Origin: Misgurnus anguillicaudatus
Lineage: Eukaryota > Chordata > Actinopteri > Cypriniformes > Cobitidae
Assembly (NCBI RefSeq): GCF_027580225.2
Contig: NC_073354.2
Span: 32,962,501 to 33,026,500, forward strand
Length of the DNA: 64,000 nucleotides
Direction: 5' to 3'
Shown here in pieces: positions 23,101 through 33,014 of this stretch. A program made the translations under genes and the position numbers. How positions within the stretch are numbered: position 1 is the stretch's first letter; every line of letters starts with the position of its first letter. The notes beneath the pieces are model-generated. The model saw only the letters and a list, made by a program, of their open reading frames with translations. It searched no databases and was not told the DNA's origin.

Positions 23101-26100
23101 TGTATTTTAAGATGCGTCAGTGAAAGTTGTTTTCAGTTCGGACAGCTCTTAAAAATGTTTTAGTCTAGTACTAGTTTAATCCCTGTCCGGGAAAAAGTTA
23201 AAAGTGCTAAAACTACAAATAAATGTCATAGAAAGGATTAAAATGTTACTTTCTGACACATGTTGAAAAATTGTTACAACATTAATTTTATATTTAATGT
23301 TTAAATAATGTTTTGGCAGATAGAGCCTTATAATTCCAAGGGGACGAGTTACAGCACGCACAGAGATGAGAAAGGTATGTATGGACTTATCTCACTCTAG
23401 GCGATATGGTGAATAAGCAAAATTCCCAAAATGTGGGTTTGTTCCTTTAAATGCAGAGGTCACATTTCGGGTATGCGTTGAAACTTGACAAGTATGTCAT
23501 TTTCACTTTCACACTGGTTTACAACCTCCATTTAGCAAGCTAATGGCAGCGTTATTTTTATGGCATCTTTGATGTTCTTTAAAATAAAATTGACTTCGTA
23601 TCCCTGTTTGTTGGTTCATGGAGGTCCATGTTTTGATTGTAGGAAACTGCACATGTACCTGTGGAATTAGAGTAGTGTCACAAAGGCCATATGTGAGGAA
23701 AGACTTCGCCAGGGGTGGGATGGCGTATCCAGGGGTGACAGCAAGCCCTGTCATGAGAGCAGCAGCATCATGCTGACGGAGTTCAGATGTGTAGTAGAAA
23801 CGTAGACCTGAGCTATCAACTCGACCTGTGGGGATAAAGGTTTGTATTTTAGTGGCTAAATACCTCATATATTTGTCACAACACGATGTCTTATGGCATA
23901 ATCCGTAATCCAGTTAGAGATACCTTGAATTTTATTTGGATTGTTGTAATGCATTTCAAGCCTGTAGAAATATTTCCTAACATTTCCTCCAATTGGAAGT
24001 CCTGCCACTTCAGGGAGTTCAAAGGCCTTAAAAGAAACGATTTTTTTATATGTATATTGTCTGTTCTCCAAATAGAGTCTGCTCTGGGATTTAATGGTTT
24101 GAAATAAAATAAAAATTCTTTAAAATTCACAAAAGAAACTGACCCCACCGCCAACTCCCCATACAGCAACAACCTCCATACATTTCTCAATTTTAGCTGA
24201 TGTGTAACACTGTGCTTCATAAGGCTCTGTTACACTCGGAGGACAGCGATACAGCAGCATGTGATGCACCAGATCCAAGTTTTTGATTATTGGCTCAATC
24301 TGAAGATTATCAGAGACGGTCAAATTCAGGGATAAATGTGTTACAAATGATAGATAGACATATGTCATTTCAGACAGACAGATAGACAGACAGACAAACA
24401 GATAGACAGAAAGAAAGAAAGAAAGAAAGACAGGAAAGAAAGAAAGAAAGAAAGAAAGACAGGAAAGAAAGAAGGAAAGACAGGAAAGAAAGAAGGAAAG
24501 ACAGGAAAGAAAGAAGGAAAGACGGAAAAGAAAGAAGGAAAGACGGAAAAGAAAGAAGGAAAGACGGAAAAGAAAGAAGGAAAGACGGAAAAGAAAGAAG
24601 GAAAGACGGAAAAGAAAGAAGGAAAGACGGAAAAGAAAGAAGGAAAGAAGGAAGGAAAGGAAAGAAAGAAGGAAAGACGGGAAAGAAAGAAGAAAAGACG
24701 GGAAAGAAAGAAGAAAAGACGGGAAAGAAAGAAGAAAAGACGGGAAAGAAAGAAGAAAAGACAGGAAAGAAGGAAAGACAGGAAAGACAGGAAAGAAGAA
24801 AAGACGGGAAAGAAAGAAGGAAAGACGGGAAGAAAGAAGGAAAGACAGGAAAGAAGAAAAGACGGAAGAAAGAAGGAAAGACAGGAAAGAAAGAAGAAAA
24901 GACAGGAAAGAAAGAAGAAAAGACAGGAAAGACAGGAAATAAAGACAGGAAAGACAGGAAAGAAAGAAGGAAAGTTAGGAAAGAAAGAAAGACAGGAAAG
25001 AAAGAAGAAAAGAAAGAAGAAAAGACAGGAAAGAAAGAAGAAAAGACAGGAAAGAAAGACAGGAAAGACAGGAAAGAACGACAGGAAAGACAGGAAAGAA
25101 AGAAGGAAAGTTAGGAAAGAAAGAAAGACAGGAAAGAAAGAAGGAAAGACAGGAAAGAAAGAAGGTAAGACAGGAAAGAAAGAAGGAAAGAAAGAAGGAA
25201 AGACAGGAAAGAAAGAAAGAAAGACAGGAAAGAAGGAAGGAAAGACAGGAAAGAAGGAAGGAAAGACAGGAAAGAAGGAAGGAAAGACAGGAAAGAAGGA
25301 AGGAAAGACAGGAACGAAGGAAGGAAAGACAGGAAAGACGGAAGAAAAGACAGAAAAGAAGGAAGGAAAGAAAGAAAGAAAGAAAGAAAGAAAGACAGGA
25401 AAGAAAGAAGGAAAGAAAGAAAGAAGAAAAGACAGGAAAGAAAGAAGAAAAGACAGGAAAGAAAGAAGAAAAGACAGGAAAGAAAGAAGAAAAGACAGGA
25501 AAGACAGGAAAGAAAGACAGGAAAGACAGGAAAGAAAGAAGGAAAGTTAGGAAAGAAAGAAAGACAGGAAAGAAAGAAGAAAAGAAAGAAGAAAAGACAG
25601 AAAAGAAAGAAGAAAAGACAGGAAAGAAAGACAGGAAAGACAGGAAAGAACGACAGGAAAGACAGGAAAGAAAGAAGGAAAGTTAGGAAAGAAAGAAAGA
25701 CAGGAAAGAAAGAAGGAAAGACAGGAAAGAAAGAAGGTAAGACAGGAAAGAAAGAAGGAAAGAAAGAAGGAAAGACAGGAAAGAAAGACAGGAAAGAAGG
25801 AAGGAAAGACAGGAAAGAAGGAAGGAAAGACAGGAAAGAAGGAAGGAAAGACAGGAAAGACGGAAGAAAAGACAGGAAAGAAGGAAGGAAAGAAAGAAGG
25901 AAAGAAAGAAAGACAGGAAAGAAAGAAGGAAAGAAAGAAAGAAGAAAAGACAGGAAAGAAAGAAGAAAAGACAGGAAAGAAAGACAGGAAAGACAGGAAA
26001 GAAAGAAGGAAAGACAGGAAAGAAAGAAGGAAAGACAGGAAAGAAAGAAAGAAAGACAGGAAAGATAGAATGAAAGACAGGAAAGAAGGAAGGAAAGACA

Positions 26101-26569
26101 GGAAAGAAGGAAGGAAAGACAGGAAAGAAGGAAGGAAAGAAAGACAGGAAAGAAAGAAAGACAGGAAAGAAGGAAAGAAAGAAAGAAGGAAAGAAAGAAA
26201 GACAGGAAAGAAGGAAAGAAAGAAAGACAGGAAAGAAAGAAAGACAGGAAAGAAAGAAAGACAGGAAAGAAAGAAAGAAAGACAGGAAAGATAGAAGGAA
26301 AGACAGGAAAGAAGGAAAGAAAGAAAGACAGGAAAGAAAGAAAGACAGGAAAGAAGGAAAGAAAGAAAGAAGGAAAGAAAGAAAGACAGGAAAGAAAGAC
26401 AGAAAAGAAAGACAGGAAAGAAGGAAAGAAAGAAAGACAGGAAAGAAAGAAAGACAGGAAAGAAAGAAAGACAGGAAAGAAAGAAAGAAAGACAGGAAAG
26501 AAAGAAAGAAAGACAGGAAAGAAAGAAAGAAAGACAGGAAAGAAAGACAGGAAAGAAAGAAAGACAGGA

Positions 26570-26601
<32 letters not shown>

Positions 26602-29600
26602 GACATATGTCAGCTTAAAAAAATAACTTAACGTTAAGTTAAAAGTATACCTTTCTACTGTTCGTGCCACCGACGTGTGGACCTTTTAAACTACGTTTTA
26701 CGTTTTACTTTTTAAACTTCACTTAAAACTACATTTACTTTCCGCAGCACCAAACAGTGGACTTTCCTGGATAGTATCTGGTAGTTTTTGAGTCTAGTGG
26801 TGGCCTACCTGTTGCCGCTACTTCAGCTCGAAAAGTGGACATTGGATAATCCTGAACATACCTGGGAAGTCTGAAATCAGCCATCGCCATCGCTGCCCTC
26901 ACCGCAGACCTGGAAGTTTTTGGAGCTAGCATCCTGGCTATGCGGCTAAAAACAATCACTATGCTGAGTTACACCGTCAACCAACTGATGAATCTCAACA
27001 GTTTTTTCACTCCACCATGCACTGCAGTGATTAAACAACTTGGACTTCTCCGCCGTCCGCGTTACATCCATAGAAGCTCCCGCAGAAAGTTTGTATGCTC
27101 AAAGACACGTACCATCCCGGCTCTCTGGTCAGTAACGAGAAATGTCGCTCTACGCATACGTCATCAGAGCGCTGCCTCATACGGAATAAGTAGTGTCGAC
27201 GTCTCCATGGCAACACCTTCCAGTGAGCTAAATAGAAAACGTGGGGTGGATTTTAGTTTGCTACGGCCAGTGCAAAGGCTTGTAGCATCGTCAAGCAGCA
27301 AAATTGAACTCTTAAATGCACAGTCGATTACAAATAAAGCCTCATTCATTCACGACCACATCCTTGATAAAAGTCTGGATTATATGTGCATTACAGAGAC
27401 CTGGCACCCACCAAATACTTTTCTCTCTTTAAATGAGAGCTGTCCCGTGGGATATAGTTACCTCCAGAAAGCTCGCAGCACAGGGCGCGGTGGTGGCTTG
27501 GCAGTTATTTATCGTAGTGATCTAGACTTATCTATGCAACCATTACCTGAACTATCTTCATTTGAATGCCTAGCATTTAAATGTAAATCCCTTTCCCCTG
27601 TGCTGTTCCTCCTCATTTATCGACCACCAAAACCAAACCCATTATTTATTACTGAAATGTCATCTCTTTTTACAACTATCTGCACATCCGCTGCCAATGT
27701 TATAATTTTAGGTGATATGAACATCCATGTTGACACCCCCTCCTCCCCTTTTGCAGTTGAATTTCTTCAACTGTTGGACTGTTTTAATTTAAAACAAATT
27801 GTTGATGTCCCCACACATGTGAGGGGCCACACATTGGACCTGGTCATTACAAACTCTGCCCCTCTTACCAACCTGCAGGTGTATGATTTAGGTGTGTCTG
27901 ATCACAAGGCCATTGCTGTGGATCTGCAATCTCCATCCAGCCTACCCAAGCCGAAGCGGAATATCCGGTTTAGAAATCTAAAAAATATAAATCCGGAACT
28001 TTTGGCATTGGACTTTCAACAACTTTCCACACACTTTTCATCACCCGACAAAGCAGTGGACTACTATAACAGCCATCTGAGCAGCCTCTTGGACCACCAT
28101 GCTCCTGTTAAAAACAAAACAGTCAGCTTCACTCGCTCTGCTCCCTGGTATACAGATGGGCTTCGTAAGATGAAGACAGAAGGGCGGGTCCTTGAGCGGC
28201 GCTTTAAAGCCTCTGATCTCACTGTACACAAACAAATGTACCAGATGCACCAACAAAAATATGCACGGGCCCTCAAAGCTGCAAGGTCACAGTTTTATTC
28301 TGATGTCATCAGGAACAGCCCAGGAAATTCCAAGCAGCTTTTCTCCACTGTCAATCACCTTCTAAAACCACTACCCCCTCCACTTACTGCCACTACAGAA
28401 GACCAGTGCAATAAATTCATGGATTTTTTCACATCAAAAATTGCACATATTCGCTCTGCCCTTTCTGGTCCCCCCACCATAACTGGTCCTCCAACGTTTA
28501 CAGCCTCCCAACCACTAAGCTGCTTTCCCGAGGTCTCACCAGAAGAGGTGCATAACATCGTTAGGAAGATGAAAAACTCCACCTGTCCCCTCGACCCACT
28601 CCCAACCTCTCTGGTGAAAACCCATATCACTGTCCTAACCCCTCTGATCACCACTGTTATAAATCATTCCCTCCAAACTGGACATGTCCCACCTGCCTTA
28701 AAAAATGCCATAATTAGACCATTGCTCAAAAAACCGACTCTTGATCCTGAAATTCTATCTAACTACAGGCCCATCTCAAATCTACCTTTCTTATCGAAAG
28801 TACTGGAGAAAGTAGTTGCCACCCACCTTCAGGATCATCTCAAACATAATAACATCTTTGAAAAATTCCAGTCTGGTTTCCGCTCCACCCACAGTACAGA
28901 GACTGCCCTCGTCAGAGTCACAAACGACCTTCTTATATCATCTGATGGCGGGTCTCCCTCCCTCCTCATCCTCCTGGACCTTTCTGCTGCATTTGATACT
29001 GTCGATCATGATATTCTTTTAAACCGGCTCCACTGCACCATTGGACTCACTGAGACTGCTCTCAACTGGTTCAAATCATACCTCATAAACCGGACTGAAT
29101 ACATCTCTTTGGGTCACTCAAAATCAAAACCTCATGCAGTCACCTGTGGTGTTCCCCAGGGGTCAGTCCTTGGCCCCATCCTCTTCATCCTCTACCTCAC
29201 CCCCCTTGGCCAAATCATTAGTCGTCACAACATTTCATTTCACTGCTATGCTGATGACACACAGCTCTATGTAAAGGCCACAGCTGCAACCCCATCCTCA
29301 CAGTCATCACCCTCTAAACTTACCATCTGTCTAGAGGAGATAAATGTATGGATGGAGCATAATTTCCTTCAACTAAACAGCTCCAAAACCGAAGCCATCC
29401 TGATCGGCACTCCTCACCAGACAAAATCCTCACCCATAACCAGCATCACATTTTCTGGCTCAAACATCCCCCTATCATCAACAGTCACAAATCTTGGTCT
29501 AAAAATGGACTCCCAACTTTCATTTGAAGCCCATATAAATCACCTCTGCAAGACCTCCTTCTTCCACCTCCGCAACATTTCCAAACTCCGCCCCATTCTC

Positions 29601-30401
29601 TCCCTCCCTGACGCTGAAAAGCTGATTCATGCTTTTATCTCCACCAGATTGGACTACTGTAACGCACTTTTCATTGGGATCCCCTCCAAGAATCTGCAGA
29701 GGCTTCAGTACATCCAAAACTCTGCAGCTAGGATCCTGATGAGAGTGCGGAAACATGAACATATTACTCCTATTCTCCACTCACTCCACTGGCTTCCCGT
29801 CTCCTCCAGGATTGAGTACAAGGTTTCTCTCCTCACACACCAATGCATCCATGGACATGCCCCACCCTACCTCAAAGAACTTATCAACCCACAACACGAA
29901 ACACGTTCCCTTCGCTCCACTCATTCGAACCTCCTTCACATACCCAGAACTAGACTCCGGACTATGGGTGATAGGGCTTTCTGTGCTGCTGCCCCACGTC
30001 TATGGAATGCCCTCCCTGACACTCTGAGGGCGCCGCAATCCACTGACTGTTTTAAAAAAGGTCTTAAGACATTTCTTTTTAACAAAGCTTTTAGTTCTCT
30101 TTAGAGGTATTTTTTTTTAACTGTTTCTTCTCATTTTTATTGTTTTTATTGTATCCTGTAGCACTTTGAGATCTGTGATGTAAAGTGCATTATAAATAAA
30201 ATGTATTATTATTATTATTATTATATGTCAAGTCAGGTAGACAGATAGACGGACAAATATCAGGCAGACAGACAGAAACTGTAGACAGATGAAAGAAATA
30301 CAGACATACAGTTAGATGGATAGACAGACAGAGAGATGTCATGTCAGGTAGACAGACAGGCAGACAGACAGACAGACAGACAGACAGACACATGTCATGT
30401 C

Positions 30402-30432
<31 letters not shown>

Positions 30433-33014
30433 TGTCAGGTAGACAGACAGGTAGTGTAGATATACAGACAGACAGACAGACAGATGTCAGGTAGACAGAC
30501 AGGTAGTGTAGATATACAGACAGACAGACAGACAGACAGTGAAAGAAAGATGTCATGACTCATGTATGATAGACAGATTGATCATGTGTGTGAAGTCAGA
30601 CTCACGCGATATATGTGCTGCTTCTGATTAAAGGTTGGTGCTGTCATGATCTTGCAGTGATAGTAGGTTTGTTCACTTGGTACTGTAAACTGAAACATTG
30701 TAATTTTGAATATATCAAGCATGTACAGTTAAAGTTTCTGTGTTTTATATGTTTCAGTTTAGTTTAACTTTAGTTTCTTCTGAATCAGTTCAGAATGTGA
30801 TTGTTAATGCATAAAGTTTCATTTGTGCCGTCAGCTAAAATAAATCCTTCACATGCAAAATCAAACATAAAACAGTCAAAATGTCTCTAAAATTGACCAT
30901 GATCATGTCGAAATACCGGCTGTCTGGAGGGGTGATCTGAGGCATGTACTTTAACAGGTTCACCTCCTTTGTGCCTCTTTTGTTACTGTGGTACTTGATG
31001 TCATCAGTCTGTCCATACGCATAGATGAGTTTGATGGGAAGAGTCTAATTATCAAATAAAGCAAAAAACACACTTTTATTTCTAGACTTGCAGAATTATA
31101 ACTCTTAGACTTTTTAAAGCTATCTAAACATTAAAGTCTGTGTAAAGTTTTATTTTAGAAATACCCCTTACGAAAATTAACCATGGGTTTACTACAGTTA
31201 AAACATGGTTACTGTAGTGAAACCATAGTAACCACAAAATAACCATGGTTTTGCTGATAGTAATCAATACACCAAAAAACATGGTTACTACACTTTTACC
31301 ACAATAAAACCATGGTTAATTTTCGTAAGGGACATTTCAGAGACTAAACACATTATGAATGTTAGAATGAATTGTTGAAAGACGTCACAAAGACTGTGTG
31401 AACTATGTAGTACTGAATTGTAAACTTACACTGCAATTTTTTCACATTTCTGTGTTTAAGATTATTCATATAAAACAGTGGCTCATGAAGTGGTTTGTTT
31501 TATGAAACCTACGGCTTGAGTATTTTATTCTTAAAGAACCCAAAAAGGAAAACCATAACACTCGATGATGCAATGAAGCCACAGAGTATGGCCCCGCCCC
31601 TAACACAATTGCGATGCGAGCAGGTTGTAGCGGTATTTGCGAGTGGGAGTGGTTTCAGAGCAGCCAGTTTTTCCAAGGTTTTGATAACTTATTTTATTTA
31701 CTTGGCGGTTTTAATCATTAAAATTTGTCTGGGTGGTTAATATGACAGTTTTCTATAGTGTGACAAACTAAGAACACATTTAATATGAACATAAGCTAAA
31801 TCAGGTGAATGGTCTATTAAAAGATGAATATTAAAAAATGCTTCCTCTTTTATAAAATTGACTAAACATTTTATTGACTTAATTTCACTTGACAAACAGT
31901 TTCAGTAGTTAAGGGAGTTTTGAGAAAAGATGTTGGCCCCCCTGGCAAGTGTGTTAACATTGCGTGGATTCCCAGATTTTGTTTCGTAATCCTTCCACAT
32001 AAGTCTTACACCGAATGAAAGGGGGGAGAGTGAAACTGATAGTGTTTTGGAACTACTTTCCTTTGTATACTTATAGCAATGAATACAAAAACGTATACAA
32101 TGACTACACAGACTCACAGTAATGGGTAAATCGTCTTCATCACATGTCTCCATAGACCTCTGAAACTTCATGACTGTTTTCCCATCAAACTCACTTAGAG
32201 AAAGGAGTTTGTAGTTTTGTTGCTGGTCCACCACAGGCATCGAATTCCCAACAGCATGCCGGTCCTTAACACAGAAAATAACATGTGATAAACAATTATT
32301 CATTCATTGTATGTTGTTTAAACAATGGTTGTGCAATTAGATATAGGCTGATTCCAAAGTGAAAAAAAAAAACATAATGATACCCCACCTCTAAAACCAA
32401 TGTCAACCAGCGGCAAAAGAAAATCGTACAAAAACATACAAATTTAGTTGAATTCATACATAATATAAAATAAAATACGAATTGCCATGAGATGAAAATT
32501 TAAGGCAGCAAAGTATTTTTTGTACGTTTTATCTGAGAGTGGAGACCGAAAAAAGTTATATGCTAAACTTTTATTACTTTGCAATAAATACAATTCTGAC
32601 AAAAACTAAAACAATCCATCGTGCTATAAGAATTATGTTAGATAAGTCAGCTAAATACAAAATTGCACGAAACATGCACATAAATGGGGTTTTAATGCCA
32701 CTAAGTTATTGACATTTATTGATTTTATTTAGATTTTCTACCGAAAAATAACTGCTGGTTGGTCCGACACCTCCAATGACGATATCAGCTCCAGTCATTC
32801 CTCCATTAGGGCTGAAGCCAAAACCAATCCAGCCGCTGGTGTTGACGGTGAGCTCGAATAAAATAGTGCCCTGAATCTCATCGAATCCCCACTTCAGTTG
32901 TACCTTCTGCTCGGGGTCCAGGTGTTCAGAGAAAGGAAGAAGAGGATCTTCCTGAGCCCAAGATAACTGCACTGAAATCAAAACCAAGGACAAAACAAGA
33001 GATAGCAGACTCAT
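8620..33014 (-). CDS. DBH-like monooxygenase paralogue B, complete, 13 exons, 571 aa
   Basis: Exons 5'->3': 33014-32742, 32264-32118, 31044-30892, 30689-30606, 24299-24144, 24026-23924, 23825-23659, 14325-14234, 14076-13980, 12802-12743, 12222-12092, 12017-11909, 8763-8620 (stop TAG). Phases join without a stop. The order is signal peptide (about 1-20), DOMON (about 30-150), Cu monooxygenase N-domain and C-domain, then a hydrophobic tail ([18 protein letters not shown]). Copper ligands by analogy to PHM are HH 231/232 (LVHHMLLY), H297 (LEMHYNNP), H378/H380 (LHTHLAG) and M453 (EEMCLAF). Oddities: the exon-3 donor is AAT|TTTAGA instead of AAT|GTAAGA, and the Trp before GGF (residue 444) is Leu. 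An in-frame GT 39 nt downstream, or in-frame skipping of the 153-nt exon, could rescue the transcript; otherwise this is an expressed pseudogene at best. Introns 4 and 7 are swollen by LINEs, a gypsy element and arrays. Exact orthology (MOXD1 or MOXD2 type) was not resolved. Confidence 0.85.
9069..11135. repeat. CTGT/CTAT array in intron 12 of paralogue B
   Basis: About 2.07 kb of CTGT units interspersed with CTAT, CTAC, GCATGT and AGCTATCTGTCCCC words, giving imperfect higher-order repeats of roughly 100-200 bases. Open frames in it are Cys/Leu/Ser/Val repeats without starts or context and are not genes. It splits an older repeat whose halves (TTCAACCCATGGTTGGGT style) lie at about 8860-9050 and 11238-11290. 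Confidence 0.95.
11145..11192. repeat. (CT)n microsatellite
   Basis: Pure CT dinucleotide run at the right edge of the CTGT array. Confidence 0.95.
13226..13640 (+). other. Promoter-like segment with short ORF in intron 9 of paralogue B
   Basis: On the plus strand, antisense to the host gene: CCAAT motif at 13303, AATGGCGGCGCG (YY1-like) at 13341, then an ATG at 13432 opening a 61-codon frame ([15 protein letters not shown] at its start, [19 protein letters not shown] near the end). The matching segment in C retains about 100 extra bases. No family recognised. It could be the 5' end of an old mobile element or an antisense first exon. Confidence 0.35.
14626..14942 (+). repeat. Probable 5' LTR of the gypsy element
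   Basis: Lies between the end of homology with paralogue C and the primer-binding-like site and ends in TTACA. The exact start is a guess based on a TG dinucleotide. Contains AATAAA near its 3' side (about 14902). Confidence 0.4.
15028..15985 (+). pseudogene. Gypsy gag remnant
   Basis: Starts at ATGGATCAAG; frame changes follow near 15140 and 15450 and there is a stop in the 15710 region. Recognisable pieces are a coiled-coil-prone N-part ([20 protein letters not shown]), a capsid-like segment ([29 protein letters not shown]) and a Lys/Arg-rich end. Too broken to be functional. Confidence 0.7.
15986..16187 (+). pseudogene. Gypsy pol N-part: aspartic protease, first half
   Basis: Contains [10 protein letters not shown], the DTG active site of retropepsins. 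The frame runs into the LINE 3' tail at 16188 and resumes at 21330, where [14 protein letters not shown] matches the second conserved protease block. The codon split fits exactly after removing the LINE and one copy of its target duplication. Confidence 0.75.
16484..19502 (-). pseudogene. LINE ORF2 (endonuclease-reverse transcriptase) with two frameshifts
   Basis: Starts 78 bases after ORF1. APE-type endonuclease blocks: [43 protein letters not shown] blocks: [47 protein letters not shown] (near 17315). The frame breaks near 17200 and again near 16765, after which the C-terminal segment ([12 protein letters not shown]) continues. About 1000 residues if joined, as usual for the clade. Confidence 0.85.
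19580..21100 (-). CDS. LINE ORF1 with SGNH-type esterase domain (catalytic Ser replaced)
   Basis: 506 codons. The N-part has Cys/His-rich and coiled-coil-prone sequence ([19 protein letters not shown]). From about residue 200 an SGNH/GDSL esterase fold is recognisable: [11 protein letters not shown] (block I), [13 protein letters not shown] (block III Asn-Asp) and [16 protein letters not shown] (block V Asp-x-x-His). Esterase-type ORF1 is known for zebrafish L2/CR1-clade LINEs. Block I reads GDN where the nucleophile Ser (GDS) is expected. The reading frame itself is uninterrupted. Confidence 0.75.
   Translation of the reverse strand: MPAADNPKTGQHSCPHSNRRKEEKMPSFGSQSTCCSNCHRLLQKIAVLETKLLVTLPTLPEHTAELHRGPSQHKAGESCEPNAYKQVIVSSEKPKVIEDTNRWHKQGARPKSAQDIRLSRVSQIAALASSTPDMGTTRVANIGILPPPVRLENRFEALMSLGEESPNVNGHRSHKSVAYRANRRSISYRQRRSAQTAAEPNTLIVGDNIIRNFESKATRTYCFPRATVSDVNKELGNILMKHKSVSRIVIHVGKNDIRKEQSELLKVDFNELFETLARLKVKSFISGPLPARGTNMFSRLLSLNSWLQKTCTMRGLNYIDNFNIFWSQRQLFNTDGIHPNKLGARLLKDNIFFSMHHPSAECASPLLNSGNDHRISHQNLDGHSEDKDKTLQSQLLFTDTAQAEPCPQTSLQLDCESTPKDVSVDNDPRNDNTPSQPSGTPADVITLSLPHSNITTSGLFRENGKTGICWNKALPLYCCESPNINQETAGSSTTKAFGPSPPSPSI
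21330..22475 (+). pseudogene. Gypsy pol: protease end and reverse transcriptase
   Basis: Blocks in order: [63 protein letters not shown] (catalytic YIDD), [26 protein letters not shown]. In-frame stops at about 21835 and 22119 plus a small deletion near 21915 (missing part of the Arg-rich motif after PKPDG) make it inactive. Confidence 0.8.
22476..22535. mobile_element. Fragment of a CCAGC-rich MITE (right end)
   Basis: Right terminal part of the family seen complete at 44598 and 50779, ending TTTTTCAATAGGG. It sits at the same intron place as the copy at 50779, so the copy is ancestral to B and C, and its left part was removed in B together with the gypsy 3' half. Confidence 0.75.
22965..23191. 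mobile_element. Small DNA element with GACAGGGATTA termini (intron 7 of B)
   Basis: Left part GGACAGGGATTAGCTTAATC, right part TAGTTTAATCCCTGTCCGGG in inverted orientation; interior includes AACAAACATGTCTTACTAAA. A second copy lies at 50429-50642 in C but not at the same intron place, so they are independent insertions. Confidence 0.6.
24371..26602. repeat. GAAA/GGAAAGACA array in intron 4 of paralogue B
   Basis: About 2.2 kb. The plus strand is almost only A and G, with an isolated C about once per unit in GACAGG; units resemble GGAAAGACAGGAAAGAAAGAA in variable order. Long frames on the minus strand are Phe/Leu/Ser repeats and not genes. The same place in paralogue C (about 56849-56870) holds only some 20 bases of this motif. 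Confidence 0.97.
26613..30222 (+). mobile_element. L2/CR1-clade LINE with intact ORF, intron 4 of paralogue B
   Basis: 3.6 kb on the plus strand, antisense to the host gene. Flanked by an 8-bp target duplication ATATGTCA (26605-26612 and 30223-30230). The empty site, one ATATGTCA in the same context, is present in paralogue C at 56871-56878. The 3' end has TGTAAAGTGCATTATAAATA followed by an ATT microsatellite. The 5' end carries a perfect 16-bp palindrome AACTTAACGTTAAGTT. There is only one ORF. Confidence 0.92.
26940..30104 (+). CDS. LINE endonuclease-reverse transcriptase, intact 1054 aa
   Basis: APE endonuclease from about residue 120 to 330: [14 protein letters not shown] (Asn), CITETWHPP (Glu), [10 protein letters not shown] (Asp/Asn), [10 protein letters not shown] (Asp-His). 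[30 protein letters not shown] (Asp near residue 687), [24 protein letters not shown] (Asp-Asp near 771). The C-terminal block [15 protein letters not shown] is typical of L2-like elements. No stop or frameshift over 3.1 kb and every catalytic residue is kept, so this copy is young. The true start may lie at a later Met, since the first 110 or so residues lack recognised motifs. It nicks target DNA and reverse-transcribes the LINE RNA in the nucleus. Confidence 0.9.
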   Translation: MRLKTITMLSYTVNQLMNLNSFFTPPCTAVIKQLGLLRRPRYIHRSSRRKFVCSKTRTIPALWSVTRNVALRIRHQSAASYGISSVDVSMATPSSELNRKRGVDFSLLRPVQRLVASSSSKIELLNAQSITNKASFIHDHILDKSLDYMCITETWHPPNTFLSLNESCPVGYSYLQKARSTGRGGGLAVIYRSDLDLSMQPLPELSSFECLAFKCKSLSPVLFLLIYRPPKPNPLFITEMSSLFTTICTSAANVIILGDMNIHVDTPSSPFAVEFLQLLDCFNLKQIVDVPTHVRGHTLDLVITNSAPLTNLQVYDLGVSDHKAIAVDLQSPSSLPKPKRNIRFRNLKNINPELLALDFQQLSTHFSSPDKAVDYYNSHLSSLLDHHAPVKNKTVSFTRSAPWYTDGLRKMKTEGRVLERRFKASDLTVHKQMYQMHQQKYARALKAARSQFYSDVIRNSPGNSKQLFSTVNHLLKPLPPPLTATTEDQCNKFMDFFTSKIAHIRSALSGPPTITGPPTFTASQPLSCFPEVSPEEVHNIVRKMKNSTCPLDPLPTSLVKTHITVLTPLITTVINHSLQTGHVPPALKNAIIRPLLKKPTLDPEILSNYRPISNLPFLSKVLEKVVATHLQDHLKHNNIFEKFQSGFRSTHSTETALVRVTNDLLISSDGGSPSLLILLDLSAAFDTVDHDILLNRLHCTIGLTETALNWFKSYLINRTEYISLGHSKSKPHAVTCGVPQGSVLGPILFILYLTPLGQIISRHNISFHCYADDTQLYVKATAATPSSQSSPSKLTICLEEINVWMEHNFLQLNSSKTEAILIGTPHQTKSSPITSITFSGSNIPLSSTVTNLGLKMDSQLSFEAHINHLCKTSFFHLRNISKLRPILSLPDAEKLIHAFISTRLDYCNALFIGIPSKNLQRLQYIQNSAARILMRVRKHEHITPILHSLHWLPVSSRIEYKVSLLTHQCIHGHAPPYLKELINPQHETRSLRSTHSNLLHIPRTRLRTMGDRAFCAAAPRLWNALPDTLRAPQSTDCFKKGLKTFLFNKAFSSL
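30231..30545. repeat. GACA array remainder right of the LINE
   Basis: GACA units with TGTCAGGTAGACAGACAGGTA blocks. Continues the array interrupted by the LINE and leads into unique DNA before exon 4 of paralogue B. Confidence 0.9.
31165..31331. mobile_element. MITE with CCCTTACGAAAATTAACCATGG termini, intron 2 of B
   Basis: 167 bp with inverted ends CCCTTACGAAAATTAACCAT; the interior is rich in ACCATGGTT words. The matching place in A (about 2105) is uninterrupted, while C has a right-truncated copy at 59075. Confidence 0.8.

Noticed and set aside
25111..26670. 519-codon minus-strand frame rich in Phe/Leu/Ser
   Set aside because: Translation of the GAAA-type array; no domain, no splice context, length set by repeat phase.
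28041..29780. Minus-strand frames inside the intact LINE
   Set aside because: Antisense shadows of the endonuclease-reverse transcriptase frame.
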